Assembly (NCBI RefSeq): GCF_006711645.1
Contig: NZ_CP041247.1
Location: forward strand, 62,001-126,000
Direction: 5' to 3'
DNA from: Klebsiella electrica
GTDB lineage: Bacteria > Pseudomonadota > Gammaproteobacteria > Enterobacterales > Enterobacteriaceae
Length of the DNA: 64,000 nt
Shown: piece after piece, positions 39,137 to 48,968 of the stretch
How the letters are laid out: every line of letters begins with the position of its first letter
Position numbering within the stretch: the stretch's first letter is position 1
Translations under genes and position numbers: made by a program
Notes under the pieces: generated by a model
Database searches by the model: none
What the model saw: only the letters and a program-made list of their open reading frames with translations
Told to the model about the DNA's origin: nothing

Positions 39137-40300
39137 ATGAATCATTCACTCTCGAGATATCTGGCTTCCGCTACATCTGCATTAATGTTTTTTGCCATGA
39201 GTTCTTTACCTGCGATGGCGGAACAGAAAACGACTGCTAAATCCGATATTGTCTCTGTTCTGGCGGCAGATCATGGGTTAAGCGAAGCGGCTCAGCAGTA
39301 TTTGCTGCATTATAAATCAGTCAGTGGAGTGGATGGGAAGACGATTCGCACTGATACCGCTGCGGTGTTTATTCCATTCGGTTCAACTCCGGAAGGGGGA
39401 TGGCCTGTTGTCGTGTGGGCCCACGGAACCGTTGGTGTGGCTAATGCCTGCGCCCCTTCATTAAATGTGCGCAGCGTTCGGGATAAACAGTATCTTAATA
39501 CCTGGCTGTCACTGGGTTTTGCTATTGTGGCGCCCGATTATCCAGGACTGGGCTCCAGCGGATTACACCATTATCTTAATGCCAGAGGAGAAGCCTGGAG
39601 CATTCTCGATGGCGTTCGCGAGTCTCTCAAAGAATTTCCATTGAAGAACGAAATTATTCTTGTGGGGCAATCTCAGGGGGCACATGCGGCGTTTTCAGCG
39701 GCAGGGTATCAGCCACAGTACGCGCCTGACCTTAATATCCGCGCAACGATACTCACAGGTACACCCTATTTTTCCAAAGGCACGAAGGCGAGCGATATTC
39801 TGCATTCCGTTGATGGTAAAGCGGTGCAGGGGGGCGATCCAAAAATTCCTTATCTGTTCTATATCTTTTTGTCGGCAGCGGATCTGCATCCGGAGTTAAA
39901 ATCCTCTGATTATTTCCAGGATAAGGCGCTACCGGTACTCGAACAGGCTAATCATTTGTGCATCACGGCACTAACAGAGCAGGTGATGGAGCAAGGACTC
40001 AATGCCGGGAATTCGCTGAAACCAGCCGTTGAGTCACTGCTTGAAACCAGTATTGACGCTATGATTTACCCGACGCTCAGGATTGACCATCCGGTCTTTA
40101 TTGGGATGGGTAGTGTTGATGTGAATGTCCCTACCATGATGCAGGAACGTTTTGCCAGAGCGGTAAAACAGGCAGGGACACAGGCGGAGGTTCATGTTTA
40201 TCAAGGGTTGGATCATAGCGGAACCGTTAACCCATCATTGCGTAATTCGCTGCCTTTTGTCCTGAATGTACTAAAGGAAAAGCACCATCATATAAATTAG
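39137..40300 (+). CDS. Secreted alpha/beta-hydrolase (secretory lipase family)
   Basis: The 387-residue precursor has a clear signal peptide (residues 1-28, ending SSLPAMA). Nucleophile S179 lies in GQSQG, the acid D328 in GSVDVNV and the histidine H360 in GLDHSG, giving a complete catalytic triad; an HGT oxyanion motif is at 96-98. It resembles the LIP-type secretory lipases and related bacterial esterases. It stands alone, with no foldase or secretion gene near it. The A+T-richer composition sets it apart from the housekeeping genes. Substrate (triglyceride or ester) unknown. Confidence 0.83.
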   Translation: MNHSLSRYLASATSALMFFAMSSLPAMAEQKTTAKSDIVSVLAADHGLSEAAQQYLLHYKSVSGVDGKTIRTDTAAVFIPFGSTPEGGWPVVVWAHGTVGVANACAPSLNVRSVRDKQYLNTWLSLGFAIVAPDYPGLGSSGLHHYLNARGEAWSILDGVRESLKEFPLKNEIILVGQSQGAHAAFSAAGYQPQYAPDLNIRATILTGTPYFSKGTKASDILHSVDGKAVQGGDPKIPYLFYIFLSAADLHPELKSSDYFQDKALPVLEQANHLCITALTEQVMEQGLNAGNSLKPAVESLLETSIDAMIYPTLRIDHPVFIGMGSVDVNVPTMMQERFARAVKQAGTQAEVHVYQGLDHSGTVNPSLRNSLPFVLNVLKEKHHHIN

Positions 40301-41035
40301 ATGTTGGTGAGAAGAATATGACGGGCAGTGGCTGATATCAAAATAGCTATTCTTATCTGCCAGCCTCGCCGATAAATAAACCGCAGCCCTCTTTTGTGAG
40401 AGCTGCCATGCTCAGGATACTCTTCCCTCGTGTGGCAAGGCATGGGGAGCCCGGATCAGCAGAAAAAGTTCGCTATGACACGGGCTTCCTGATTTTTCGA
40501 CGGTAGCTGGATCAGATGTTGAGTTGTATTTTATTGTATTTGATTTAAGTGAATTTTTTATAATTACCTTTTTTGGACAGTTTATCAGAGGAAGAAATCA
40601 TTACTTTCCTGAGTGAGCGATATCCGTCGCCGCTGGCTATCGGAAGACGTAAAACAGAAATTAGTGGAAAAAATTGGCGTCATAAACAGGTTGAACGACT
40701 ATCTGATTTTCGTTGGCCGATACAAACGATAGAAATAATTGACGGCAAAGAACGGGGCGCATGGCAATATCGGTAAAAAGAGATAAAATTTGCCTGGAAT
40801 AAATATTCTGCATGCGCCTGCAGAGAGCGAGAGAATCAGGATGACTTTGTGAAAAATGCCGGCGTAATGATCTGTCAGGGTTAAACAGGGATTTTATTCA
40901 TCACAACCCATTTCAGATGGGATTAACAGATGAGGAGTAATCCCATGAAGTATTACTGAATTCTGCACTACGCTGAACGTGGGACTGATACGTCAGGAGG
41001 GCATCGTTACCGTTGGGTAAAAATTTTTTCCATTT
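40301..41035. other. Gene-poor, degenerate accessory segment
   Basis: About 735 bp between the lipase and the SgrR-like gene. The only frame of note is 40573-40776 (+, TTG start, 67 codons), which reads like a genuine protein tail (FLSERYPSPLAIGRRK...) but which I do not recognise; it may be a remnant. A perfect 9-bp inverted repeat, ATGGGATTA/TAATCCCAT, lies at 40917-40946, just upstream of a 4-codon frame. I see no RNA gene. Confidence 0.4.
40573..40776 (+). CDS. Unrecognised short ORF, possible gene remnant
   Basis: A 67-codon frame starting with TTG and lacking a good ribosome-binding site. The sequence is basic and aromatic (RRKTEISGKNWRHK, then WPIQTIEIIDGKERGAWQ) and not obviously a shadow of another gene, since nothing is coded opposite it. 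It could be the tail of a broken gene. No function is proposed. Confidence 0.3.
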   Translation: MDSLSEEEIITFLSERYPSPLAIGRRKTEISGKNWRHKQVERLSDFRWPIQTIEIIDGKERGAWQYR

Positions 41036-42850
41036 TTATTCTGGCTCCATCCAGGTAGTACTGAAATCAAACCAGCCCAGATTATTCAGATGAATGCCCA
41101 CAGCCTGGTCTGGTCCTTTCAGTCGCATCCAGTGATGGAATAAAGGTTGCAGCCATCCTTTACTGACTACATTCTGCATCAATTGTTCAGAATCGAGCAC
41201 CCCGGCACGCCAGTGCTGTAACCAGTCATTGAACAACGGAGTATCCCCACCTGATATTGAATGTTTTAATAATGGCATCCCCAGCAGCCACACACCCACA
41301 TTCCAGGTTTCCGGTACAGCAAAATTTACCGTACCCAGCCAGAGATCGGCCTCTGCTTCTCCTCTGGCCCAGCGATCATAGTCCAGTTGTATGATATCTA
41401 AGTGGATCCCCTCAACAGCCAGCATTTTTTTCATTTCAGCAGCCAGCATCGGATATTCCGGATGCTGTTGATGATATGCGAGACGTAACCTCAATGCGGG
41501 ACTATCCGTCCCGGTGGCAAAAGGCATCAGAGTCGGGCCATTGTCCATACAGTGGAACCAGGTCGGTAGCAAGCTCCCGGTAGGCACCCAAAAGGGACGG
41601 ATCTTTTCATCCAGTCGTTGGGCCAGCGAATAGGGATTTAGTTTTTCTCTGATCCAGCGCCTGCGCTCCAGAGCGCCCCAATGGGGTGAGCGACTGTCAC
41701 ACAGTAAAAAATACCCGCCCCGCTCAAGAAACATTTCCTGGAATAAATCAGAAGGTTTCCCTGTTAAACCCACCGCGAGACCAGAGGCGAAGTCGATGTC
41801 ACTGATACTGGAGCTTAACCAGGCGGACGAGCTCACATCCAGGATTGGTCCACCACCTGTGTCATTTCCCACGGACGGCCGGGAGACAGCATCGCTCGTC
41901 AGATGTTCCCGGTTAGCGGGCTGCCCCAGGTCAGGCCATACAATCACCTCGATCTCATCAAGTAACCCCCGGAAACCAAAATAATGATCAAAAGCCCGCA
42001 TAAGTAAATGCCATTCATCATTCTCACAAACCATATAGGGGCCGGTGCCGACAGGTTGGGCAGCAAAATTATCCCGTATAGCGTGGTCGGCAGGTAAAAT
42101 CATGGCTGCCGGATCGGCTAATAGTTGCGGCAATAAATGATCCGGTTGGGTCAGTTCAATAGTGACGCTTAATACACCATGCTCATCAATTTTTTTTAGA
42201 TGTGAAAACAGCGGCAATTGAGCACAGCGGGTTAATGAGACCACCACATCCTGGCTGGTGAGCTCACGTCCATCGTGAAATCGCACGCCAGGCCTCAAGA
42301 AAAAGCGCCAGTGCAAAGGATCAAGCATGCGCCAGTAATGGGCCAGATCTTTTTCAACTACCCCACTTTCGTCATTAATACGGGTGAGTCCATTAAATAT
42401 TTGTCTGACCAGATGGAGTTCCGAACGACGAAGTGGCGTACCCGGATAGAGATTGGGCATAGTGCGATAATAGGGAATACGTAACGACTGGTAATCATCA
42501 CGGATGTTATATCCTAATCTGGCCCGCAGCAACGGTGCGATGAGGTGCTTTTCAGCCCCAAGTAGCTCAAGAGCAGCACCAAAGTTACCGGATTTCAACA
42601 GATGTTCAGCTTTTTCCATCCGCAATTGCTGTTCGCTGCACAACAGCCGTAGCCGGGCTTGATGGCCACGTCCCGGACTGGCATGCCACTCCAGCCAATG
42701 ACGGGCTTGCATATCGACCAGCAGTGAACGCATGTGGCGCTTGCTGCAACAGAGCTTATCCGCCAGGCCCTGTAGCGTGATGTTCTCTTCTCTGTGGGGA
42801 AACAGAGTCAGCAGGCGTAAATACTGATGTTCAAGCCGTTGACCATACAT
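41036..42850 (-). CDS. SgrR-like transcriptional regulator with solute-binding domain
   Basis: The 604-residue protein has the two-domain layout of SgrR. An N-terminal winged-helix DNA-binding domain (about residues 1-115, LQGLADKLCCSKRHMRSLL) is followed by a periplasmic-binding-protein-5-like ligand domain (about 150-600, with GTGPYMV and the FLRPGVRFHDGRELTSQDVV pattern). It has no signal peptide, so it is a cytoplasmic sensor. E. coli SgrR (551 residues) activates sgrS and setA under sugar-phosphate stress. This is a paralogue with extra residues near 305-350. It is divergent from the dehydrogenase-PTS genes and very likely controls them. Confidence 0.82.
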   Translation of the reverse strand: MYGQRLEHQYLRLLTLFPHREENITLQGLADKLCCSKRHMRSLLVDMQARHWLEWHASPGRGHQARLRLLCSEQQLRMEKAEHLLKSGNFGAALELLGAEKHLIAPLLRARLGYNIRDDYQSLRIPYYRTMPNLYPGTPLRRSELHLVRQIFNGLTRINDESGVVEKDLAHYWRMLDPLHWRFFLRPGVRFHDGRELTSQDVVVSLTRCAQLPLFSHLKKIDEHGVLSVTIELTQPDHLLPQLLADPAAMILPADHAIRDNFAAQPVGTGPYMVCENDEWHLLMRAFDHYFGFRGLLDEIEVIVWPDLGQPANREHLTSDAVSRPSVGNDTGGGPILDVSSSAWLSSSISDIDFASGLAVGLTGKPSDLFQEMFLERGGYFLLCDSRSPHWGALERRRWIREKLNPYSLAQRLDEKIRPFWVPTGSLLPTWFHCMDNGPTLMPFATGTDSPALRLRLAYHQQHPEYPMLAAEMKKMLAVEGIHLDIIQLDYDRWARGEAEADLWLGTVNFAVPETWNVGVWLLGMPLLKHSISGGDTPLFNDWLQHWRAGVLDSEQLMQNVVSKGWLQPLFHHWMRLKGPDQAVGIHLNNLGWFDFSTTWMEPE

Positions 42851-43103
42851 AAAAGAGGAACCTTAAAGGGAAAAAGACAGCAATTTTTAATCTCATCGTT
42901 TTAGTCCATTATTTTTTCGACAGCAAGGAATACTGATCGAGATGCCACAAATAATGGATGTACCCTGCTGCCAGGACACATATCGGAGCCGGATGCATCA
43001 GATGGTTACTGAACCGATGGACATGGTTTAGTTTCGCAATCACCGATACTTTTCACCGCTGTGCCGGTAAAAGTGGCGAACTACTTTAGCTCAGGAATAT
43101 GAA
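42851..43103. promoter_or_regulatory. Divergent promoter region between sgrR-like and aroE-like genes
   Basis: A 253-bp gap that must carry both promoters and probably the SgrR-like protein's operator. In E. coli the sgrR divergent partner is the small RNA gene sgrS; I saw no sgrS-like GTGT-rich seed or terminator here, so direct control of the protein-coding genes is more likely. No confident -10/-35 pair was found. Confidence 0.4.
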
Positions 43104-43922
43104 ATGACCCTACATCTGAATAAAGACACTACTGTCTGCATGTCTCTCGCCGCAAGACCCAGTAATTTCGGGACGCGTTTTCATAATTATCTGTATGACG
43201 CCCTGGGACTTGATTATCTCTACAAAGCGTTTACCACCACCGATTTGGCGAGTGCTATCGCCGGCGTTCGGGCTCTGGGTATTCGCGGTTGCGCCATCTC
43301 CATGCCGTTTAAACAGGACTGTATCGCCCTTGTGGATGAATTAGACGCGTCTGCTAAAGCCATTAATTCAGTGAATACCATTGTGAATACTCACGGTTAT
43401 CTGAAAGCCTATAACACGGATTATATTGCTATCACCACGTTGCTAAGGCAATTTCGGGTGCCAACCAGTCTGGTCTTCGCGCTGCGCGGTAGTGGTGGAA
43501 TGGCCAAAGCAGTGGCTTGTGCTCTGCGAGATACTGGATTCAAAAAAGGATATATCGTCGCGATTGACGAAGAGAGTGGCCGCAGTCTGGCTGAATTATG
43601 TGGTTATGAATGGCGTCCGGATATGGAAGGGTTACAGCCAGGGTTATTGATTAACGCAACGCCGATTGGCATGACCGGCAGCGAAGACGCCGACAAAATG
43701 TCTTATACCCCAGACGAAGTCGATGCAGCCGACATTATATTCGATGTGGTCGCAATGCCGGAACAAACACCGCTGATACAATACGCCAGAGCAAAAAATA
43801 AAGTCGTTATAACCGGTTCCGAAGTATTTGCTATTCAGGCGGTAGAACAATTTGCCTTGTACACGGGGATTCGGCCCGACAAGGAGTTATTCCGTCAGGC
43901 CGCCGCATATTCCCGACAATAA
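43104..43922 (+). CDS. Shikimate-dehydrogenase-like protein (SdhL/HI0607 type)
   Basis: A 272-residue member of the AroE superfamily. The start [20 protein letters not shown] followed by [12 protein letters not shown] is nearly the same as the Haemophilus HI0607 protein as I recall it. The catalytic lysine is in MPFK, the aspartate in YNTDY, and a Rossmann GSGGMAKA stands in place of GAGG. HI0607-type proteins oxidise shikimate only slowly, so the true substrate is unknown. The gene is followed 89 bp later by a PTS permease, implying that its substrate may derive from a PTS-imported sugar or polyol. Confidence 0.84.
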   Translation: MTLHLNKDTTVCMSLAARPSNFGTRFHNYLYDALGLDYLYKAFTTTDLASAIAGVRALGIRGCAISMPFKQDCIALVDELDASAKAINSVNTIVNTHGYLKAYNTDYIAITTLLRQFRVPTSLVFALRGSGGMAKAVACALRDTGFKKGYIVAIDEESGRSLAELCGYEWRPDMEGLQPGLLINATPIGMTGSEDADKMSYTPDEVDAADIIFDVVAMPEQTPLIQYARAKNKVVITGSEVFAIQAVEQFALYTGIRPDKELFRQAAAYSRQ

Positions 43923-44011
43923 ATAATGAAATAACACTATTTCCCTGTGACGATAAAGCAATAAAAAAAGCCTTAATCCTTAATAGAATCATCGAAAAGA
44001 AGGCGTACCCT

Positions 44012-45394
44012 ATGAACAAACGTATTATTGCCATCACTGCTTGTCCCACTGGCGTGGCGCATACCTTTATGGCCGCAGAAGCCCTGACTGTTGCGGCCAC
44101 GAAGCAAGGATATTGGGTCAAAGTAGAAACACATGGATCGGTGGGAGCAAAAAATGAATTAACCACTGCTGAGATTGCATCTGCCGATGTGGTCATTATC
44201 GCCGCCGATATCGACGTCGATTTGTCCCGTTTCACGGATAAACGACTTTATTGCACCAGTACTGGCGCAGCACTGAAAAAACCTGCCCAGGAAATTGCTC
44301 AGGCCCTTGCCTCGGCAACGCTCTATGGTGGTAGGGATGCGAAAAAACCAGCACCGTCGCTAAAAGCGGAACTGCCGGGAGTATACAAACATTTGATGAC
44401 TGGTGTATCTCATATGTTGCCGCTGGTGGTGGCTGGCGGCCTGTGTATTGCGCTCTCGTTTGTTTTTGGCATTCAGGCTTTCAAAGAGCCAGGCACGCTG
44501 GCAGCGGCTCTAATGCAAATCGGCGGGAAGGCGGCTTTCGCACTGATGGTGCCGGTACTGGCCGGTTTTATTGCATTTTCTATCGCTGATCGCCCCGGAC
44601 TGGCACCTGGACTGATTGGAGGTATGCTTGCCAGCAATAGCGGTGCGGGTTTTCTAGGCGGTATAGTGGCTGGTTTTCTGGCGGGTTATGTTGCTAAGTA
44701 TCTGGCAGAGAAAATTCGCCTGCCGCAGGCAATGGATGCGTTAAAGCCTGTACTGGTGATTCCATTGTTGGCGACACTGATTACCGGACTGGTGATGATT
44801 TATGTGGTGGGAGGCCCGGTTTCCGCCGCTATGTTGGGATTGACCACGTTCCTGGCCGGTATGACGACCGCCAATGCCGTGCTACTCGGAATTTTGCTGG
44901 GGGCGATGCAATGCTTCGATCTTGGTGGGCCGGTCAATAAAGCTGCATACACTTTCGGCGTTGGGTTGCTGGCGTCCCAGTCTTATCAACCTATGGCGGC
45001 GATCATGGCTGCCGGTATGGTGCCAGCATTGGGAATGGGCGTCACTACCTGGCTGGCAAAAGCTAAATTCTCCCAACAGGAGCGTGAGGCTGGCAAAGCA
45101 TCTTTTGTGCTGGGCCTGTGCTTTATCTCCGAGGGGGCCATTCCCTTTGCTGCCCGAGACCCAATGCGCGTGATCCCGTCGACGATGGCTGGCGGTGCAC
45201 TGGCCGGTGGTTTGTCGATGTTTTTCGGCTGCACGCTGATGGCTCCTCACGGCGGGCTGTTTGTGCTGGCGATCCCTCATGCTGTGGGGCATGTTGCAAT
45301 GTATCTGGTTTCTATCATCGCCGGTACAGTACTGACTGGTATTATGTATGCTGTACTTAAACCGACAGCGCAGCTACAAATAGCGGAATCCTGA
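44012..45394 (+). CDS. PTS fructose-family EIIBC permease
   Basis: The 460-residue protein has an N-terminal IIB domain with phosphocysteine C11 in [10 protein letters not shown] linker of about 20 residues leads to a IIC domain with [12 protein letters not shown] and [13 protein letters not shown] signatures and about nine membrane segments. No IIA domain or IIA gene is present in this module, so phosphate must come from a IIA protein elsewhere; the stand-alone IIA at 5.4 kb or FruB are candidates. Two genes, aroE-like and this one, are read together and divergent from the SgrR-like regulator. Confidence 0.87.
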   Translation: MNKRIIAITACPTGVAHTFMAAEALTVAATKQGYWVKVETHGSVGAKNELTTAEIASADVVIIAADIDVDLSRFTDKRLYCTSTGAALKKPAQEIAQALASATLYGGRDAKKPAPSLKAELPGVYKHLMTGVSHMLPLVVAGGLCIALSFVFGIQAFKEPGTLAAALMQIGGKAAFALMVPVLAGFIAFSIADRPGLAPGLIGGMLASNSGAGFLGGIVAGFLAGYVAKYLAEKIRLPQAMDALKPVLVIPLLATLITGLVMIYVVGGPVSAAMLGLTTFLAGMTTANAVLLGILLGAMQCFDLGGPVNKAAYTFGVGLLASQSYQPMAAIMAAGMVPALGMGVTTWLAKAKFSQQEREAGKASFVLGLCFISEGAIPFAARDPMRVIPSTMAGGALAGGLSMFFGCTLMAPHGGLFVLAIPHAVGHVAMYLVSIIAGTVLTGIMYAVLKPTAQLQIAES

Positions 45395-45567
45395 GGGCTG
45401 AACGGGGACCTCACTCTTTCAGAGAGCCCAGGAAGGAATCCTTGAGTGGCATACCCGTTATAAAAGAATCAGATGCAGTTCACTTTCAACCTGGATCGAT
45501 ACTCTCTCGCCGTTTTGTCGTCACGGATGGCAGCGCGGGGATGCAATCATGTGAAATTCTCTGGCAT

Positions 45568-45594
45568 AAAAAAAGCCCGTTATTACGCGGGCTT
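45568..45594 (-). terminator. yicC rho-independent terminator
   Basis: On the minus strand AAGCCCG/CGGGCTT forms the stem around CGTAATAA and is followed by a run of T residues; 49 bp after the yicC stop. Confidence 0.8.
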
Positions 45595-45642
45595 GGTGCT
45601 GCCGGTGAGATATTGCGAGACTTGATGAGTTCGACCAGCAAT

Positions 45643-46506
45643 TTACTCGATATTCTGGATCTGCTCGCGCATTTGCTCGATCAGGACTTTCAGTTCGATG
45701 GCGGAATTGGTCACTTCGGCATTAATGGATTTCGATGCCAGTGTGTTCGACTCGCGGTTAAATTCCTGCATCATAAAGTCAAGACGGCGGCCAACGGCTT
45801 CTTTCTTCTTCAGGATGTTCCAGGTCTCTTTTACGTGCGCTTCCAGGCGATCCAGCTCTTCGGCGACGTCGATACGCTGCGCCATCAGCACCAGCTCTTG
45901 TTCGAGACGGTTGTTTTCCAGCTGTACTTCCGCATCTTCCAGTCGGGAAACCAGGCGCTCGCGCTGCCACTGTAAGATTTCCGGCATATGAGCGCGCACT
46001 TTGGCGACTTCGGCGGTGACGCCTTCCAGACGCTGCTCAATAAGCGCTTTCAGCGCCTGACCTTCGGTCTCGCGGGCAACGATAAAATCATCCAGCGCAC
46101 CGTTCAGGGCCGACAGAATATCGGCGGCAATCGCATCGAGATCCTGTTCCTGAGCGGCCATCACGCCAGGCCAGCGCAGAATATCAACCGGGTTGATTTC
46201 GCCTTCGTCGCTCTGCATCTTGACCCAGTTGGCGGCATTGACCAGCTGTTTTGCAAGGCTTTCGTTCAGAATCAGCTCGCCCTGGGCGCTGGGATCCTGC
46301 TCAAAACGTAAGGTACATTCAACTTTGCCACGGGTCAGACGTGAACGAATACGCTCACGCACGACAGGCTCCAGGCTACGGAACTGCTCCGGCAGACGGA
46401 AATAAGTTTCCAGATATCGTTGGTTTACCGAGCGCAGTTCCCATGCGGCGCTGCCCCATTCACCCTTGATTTCACGCCGGGCATAGGCGGTCATACTGCG
46501 GATCAT
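45643..46506 (-). CDS. yicC: Endoribonuclease YicC
   Basis: A 287-residue protein of the YicC/YloC family (E. coli 287), shown in recent work to be an RNase that affects small-RNA stability. The N-terminal MIRSMTAYARRE is the family signature and the C-terminal DUF1732 region ends EVLIEQMREQIQNIE-like. It is divergent from rph over 239 bp. A TATAAT on the minus strand (46540-46545) is its probable -10. Confidence 0.94.
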   Translation of the reverse strand: MIRSMTAYARREIKGEWGSAAWELRSVNQRYLETYFRLPEQFRSLEPVVRERIRSRLTRGKVECTLRFEQDPSAQGELILNESLAKQLVNAANWVKMQSDEGEINPVDILRWPGVMAAQEQDLDAIAADILSALNGALDDFIVARETEGQALKALIEQRLEGVTAEVAKVRAHMPEILQWQRERLVSRLEDAEVQLENNRLEQELVLMAQRIDVAEELDRLEAHVKETWNILKKKEAVGRRLDFMMQEFNRESNTLASKSINAEVTNSAIELKVLIEQMREQIQNIE

Positions 46507-46704
46507 AGACGTTCCTGTTTTTAAAGGAGAGTGAGGTGGATTATAGCTTTCAGGGCCTTATCAGGATAGGAATAAGCGAGCATTATCCGTATAGACACGT
46601 TATCCTTCTGGCAGCCCCTCTGTTGGCGGCCTCGCTCCGCCCTGGGCGCCAGTCATCGATGCTGTCAGGGGCGCGTCACCTCATGCATCCCGCATGATTT
46701 TGTG

Positions 46705-46710
46705 TATAAT
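46705..46710 (+). promoter_or_regulatory. rph-pyrE operon -10 box
   Basis: A perfect TATAAT with GTG before it, followed by a G+C-rich GCGCGCC, 36 bp before the rph start. No strong -35 was seen. Confidence 0.55.
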
Positions 46711-46745
46711 GCGCGCCACATTCGTTTCAAGCCGGAGAGATCATT

Positions 46746-47462
46746 ATGCGTCCAGCAGGTCGTAGCGCTAATCAGGTGCGTCCCGTCACCCTGACCCGTA
46801 ACTATACAATACACGCAGAAGGCTCCGTGCTGGTCGAATTTGGTGACACCAAAGTGTTGTGCACCGCATCGATCGATGAAGGCGTACCGCGCTTCCTGAA
46901 AGGCCAGGGCCAGGGGTGGATCACGGCAGAATACGGCATGCTGCCACGTGCAACCCATACCCGTAACGCGCGTGAAGCCGCGAAAGGGAAACAGGGCGGC
47001 CGCACCATGGAAATCCAGCGTCTGATTGCCCGTGCGCTGCGTGCAGCGGTCGATCTGAAAGCGCTTGGTGAATTTACCATTACCCTCGATTGCGATGTTT
47101 TGCAGGCAGACGGTGGCACCCGTACCGCATCCATTACCGGCGCCTGCGTGGCGCTGGCCGATGCGCTGAATAAGCTGGTGGCGACCGGCAAGCTGAAAAG
47201 CAATCCAATGAAAGGGATGGTCGCCGCAGTTTCCGTTGGTATCGTCAATGGCGAAGCGCTTTGCGATCTGGAATATGTCGAGGATTCAGCGGCGGAAACC
47301 GATATGAACGTGGTGATGACCGAAGATGGCCGCATCATTGAGGTACAGGGCACCGCGGAAGGCGAGCCGTTTACCCACGAAGAGCTACTCACCTTGCTGG
47401 CCCTGGCCCGCGGGGGTATCGAATCCATTGTCGCGACGCAGAAAGCGGCATTAGAAAATTAA
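46746..47462 (+). CDS. rph: Ribonuclease PH
   Basis: A 238-residue phosphorolytic 3'-5' exonuclease that trims tRNA precursors. It is intact ([14 protein letters not shown] to the C-terminus), unlike E. coli K-12 where rph carries a frameshift that weakens pyrE expression. Phosphate-site residues lie around RTASITG near residue 126. Its stop codon lies 4 bp before the pyrE attenuator hairpin, the arrangement needed for translation-coupled attenuation. Confidence 0.97.
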   Translation: MRPAGRSANQVRPVTLTRNYTIHAEGSVLVEFGDTKVLCTASIDEGVPRFLKGQGQGWITAEYGMLPRATHTRNAREAAKGKQGGRTMEIQRLIARALRAAVDLKALGEFTITLDCDVLQADGGTRTASITGACVALADALNKLVATGKLKSNPMKGMVAAVSVGIVNGEALCDLEYVEDSAAETDMNVVMTEDGRIIEVQGTAEGEPFTHEELLTLLALARGGIESIVATQKAALEN

Positions 47463-47466
47463 TTTT

Positions 47467-47496
47467 AAGGGCGGCTGATGAGTCGCCCTTTTTTTT
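47467..47496 (+). promoter_or_regulatory. pyrE attenuator (intrinsic terminator)
   Basis: The stem AAGGGCG/CGCCCTT with a 10-nt loop and an 8-T tail lies immediately after the rph stop. In E. coli the coupled movement of ribosome and polymerase through rph decides termination here according to UTP supply. The structure seen supports the same mechanism for this genome, with rph as the leader. Confidence 0.8.
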
Positions 47497-47637
47497 ACGT
47501 TTTATCCTTCATGCGGTCTTTCTCGGCTGCCATACGCGACCAGCTCACAGCGTTATCGACGTTTCTGTGCCGCCTGATGACGCGTGAAGAATTTGGCGTA
47601 AACCTAAATAATGAAAAGTAAGATGAGGAGCGAATCC

Positions 47638-48279
47638 ATGAAACCGTATCAGCGCCAGTTTATTGAGTTTGCGCTTAACAAGCAGGTACTTAAGTTTGGC
47701 GAATTTACGCTGAAATCCGGGCGTAAGAGCCCCTATTTCTTCAACGCCGGCCTGTTTAATACCGGGCGCGATCTGGCACTGTTAGGCCGTTTCTACGCCG
47801 AAGCGCTGGTCGATTCCGGAATTGATTTCGATCTGCTGTTTGGGCCGGCTTATAAAGGGATCCCTATCGCGACGACTACCGCGGTTGCGCTGGCGGAGCA
47901 CCATGATCTGGATTTGCCTTACTGCTTTAACCGCAAAGAAGCCAAAACCCACGGCGAGGGGGGCAACCTGGTCGGCAGCGCTCTGCAGGGGCGCGTCATG
48001 CTGGTTGACGATGTGATTACCGCAGGCACCGCGATTCGCGAGTCGATGGAAATTATTCAGGCGCACGGCGCGGAACTGGCTGGCGTACTGATCTCTCTGG
48101 ACCGCCAGGAACGCGGCCGCGGCGAAATCTCCGCGATTCAGGAAGTCGAGCGCGACTACGGCTGCAAAGTGATTTCTATCGTGACGCTGAAAGACCTGAT
48201 TACCTATCTGGAAGAGAAGCCGGAGATGGCTGAGCATCTGGCGACGGTACGCGCTTACCGCGAAGAGTTTGGCGTATAA
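47638..48279 (+). CDS. pyrE: Orotate phosphoribosyltransferase
   Basis: A 213-residue enzyme making orotidine-5'-monophosphate from orotate and PRPP. The PRPP motif [13 protein letters not shown] lies at about residues 120-132. ATG 47638 with GGAG upstream gives the E. coli length of 213; an in-frame ATG 27 bp earlier is unlikely. Regulated by the attenuator 142 bp upstream. Confidence 0.97.
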   Translation: MKPYQRQFIEFALNKQVLKFGEFTLKSGRKSPYFFNAGLFNTGRDLALLGRFYAEALVDSGIDFDLLFGPAYKGIPIATTTAVALAEHHDLDLPYCFNRKEAKTHGEGGNLVGSALQGRVMLVDDVITAGTAIRESMEIIQAHGAELAGVLISLDRQERGRGEISAIQEVERDYGCKVISIVTLKDLITYLEEKPEMAEHLATVRAYREEFGV

Positions 48280-48287
48280 GTCAAAAA

Positions 48288-48315
48288 CCCGGAGGCGACA
48301 GGCCCCCGGGCTTTC
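48288..48315. terminator. Bidirectional terminator between pyrE and slmA
   Basis: The stem CCCGGAGGC/GGCCCCCGGG, imperfect, is flanked by A-run on the left and CTTT on the right, in the convergent pyrE/slmA gap. Confidence 0.6.
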
Positions 48316-48317
48316 AG

Positions 48318-48914
48318 TTATTGCAACTGTGCGGCGACCAGCGGCCAGCGGGCGTCAAAATCATCCGTCGGACGATATTTAAACTCGCTGCGCACAAAAC
48401 GCGACAGCATGCCTTCGCAGAATGCCAGCAGCTGGCTGGCCAGCAGCGCCTCATCGATGGTGTAGCCTTCACCTTCCCGCATTTTCTTCTCACGCATGAC
48501 CTGACGCAACTGAACCTCAATACGCTCAAACAGCTGGTTAATCCGCCCCTGAAGGCGATCCTGTTCAAACATCAGCGCATGGCCGGTCAGAATTCGCGTC
48601 AGCCCAGGATTACGCTCACCAAACCCAAGAATCAGCAGCACAATCAGACGCAGACGCGCCGATGTGTCTTTTTCATCTTTTAAAATCAAATTGATGCGCG
48701 TAATCAGACTGTCTTCGATAAACTCAATCAGGCTATCGAACATGCGGGTTTTACTGGGAAAATGACGGTATAACGCCGCTTCGGACACGCCGACAGACGC
48801 CGCCAGTTTCGCTGTGGTAATGCGCTGACTTCCATCGCTGGATTCAAGCATCAGGGCCAGAGACTGAAGTATTTCTTCGCGACGATTCCTTTTCGCAGTT
48901 TGTTTTTCTGCCAT
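48318..48914 (-). CDS. slmA: Nucleoid occlusion factor SlmA
   Basis: A 198-residue TetR-family protein that binds SlmA-binding sites on the chromosome and inhibits FtsZ assembly over the nucleoid. The helix-turn-helix ([20 protein letters not shown]) lies at about residues 28-52. Same length and neighbours (dut upstream, pyrE convergent) as in E. coli. Confidence 0.97.
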   Translation of the reverse strand: MAEKQTAKRNRREEILQSLALMLESSDGSQRITTAKLAASVGVSEAALYRHFPSKTRMFDSLIEFIEDSLITRINLILKDEKDTSARLRLIVLLILGFGERNPGLTRILTGHALMFEQDRLQGRINQLFERIEVQLRQVMREKKMREGEGYTIDEALLASQLLAFCEGMLSRFVRSEFKYRPTDDFDARWPLVAAQLQ

Positions 48915-48968
48915 GTTTTAAAATACCCCTGAAAATAAGCACTTGTCAGGCAGACATCCACAAAGCGA

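Noticed and set aside
45442..45975. Open frame between the PTS gene and yicC
   Set aside because: It runs through the yicC terminator and antisense to yicC; no family resemblance.
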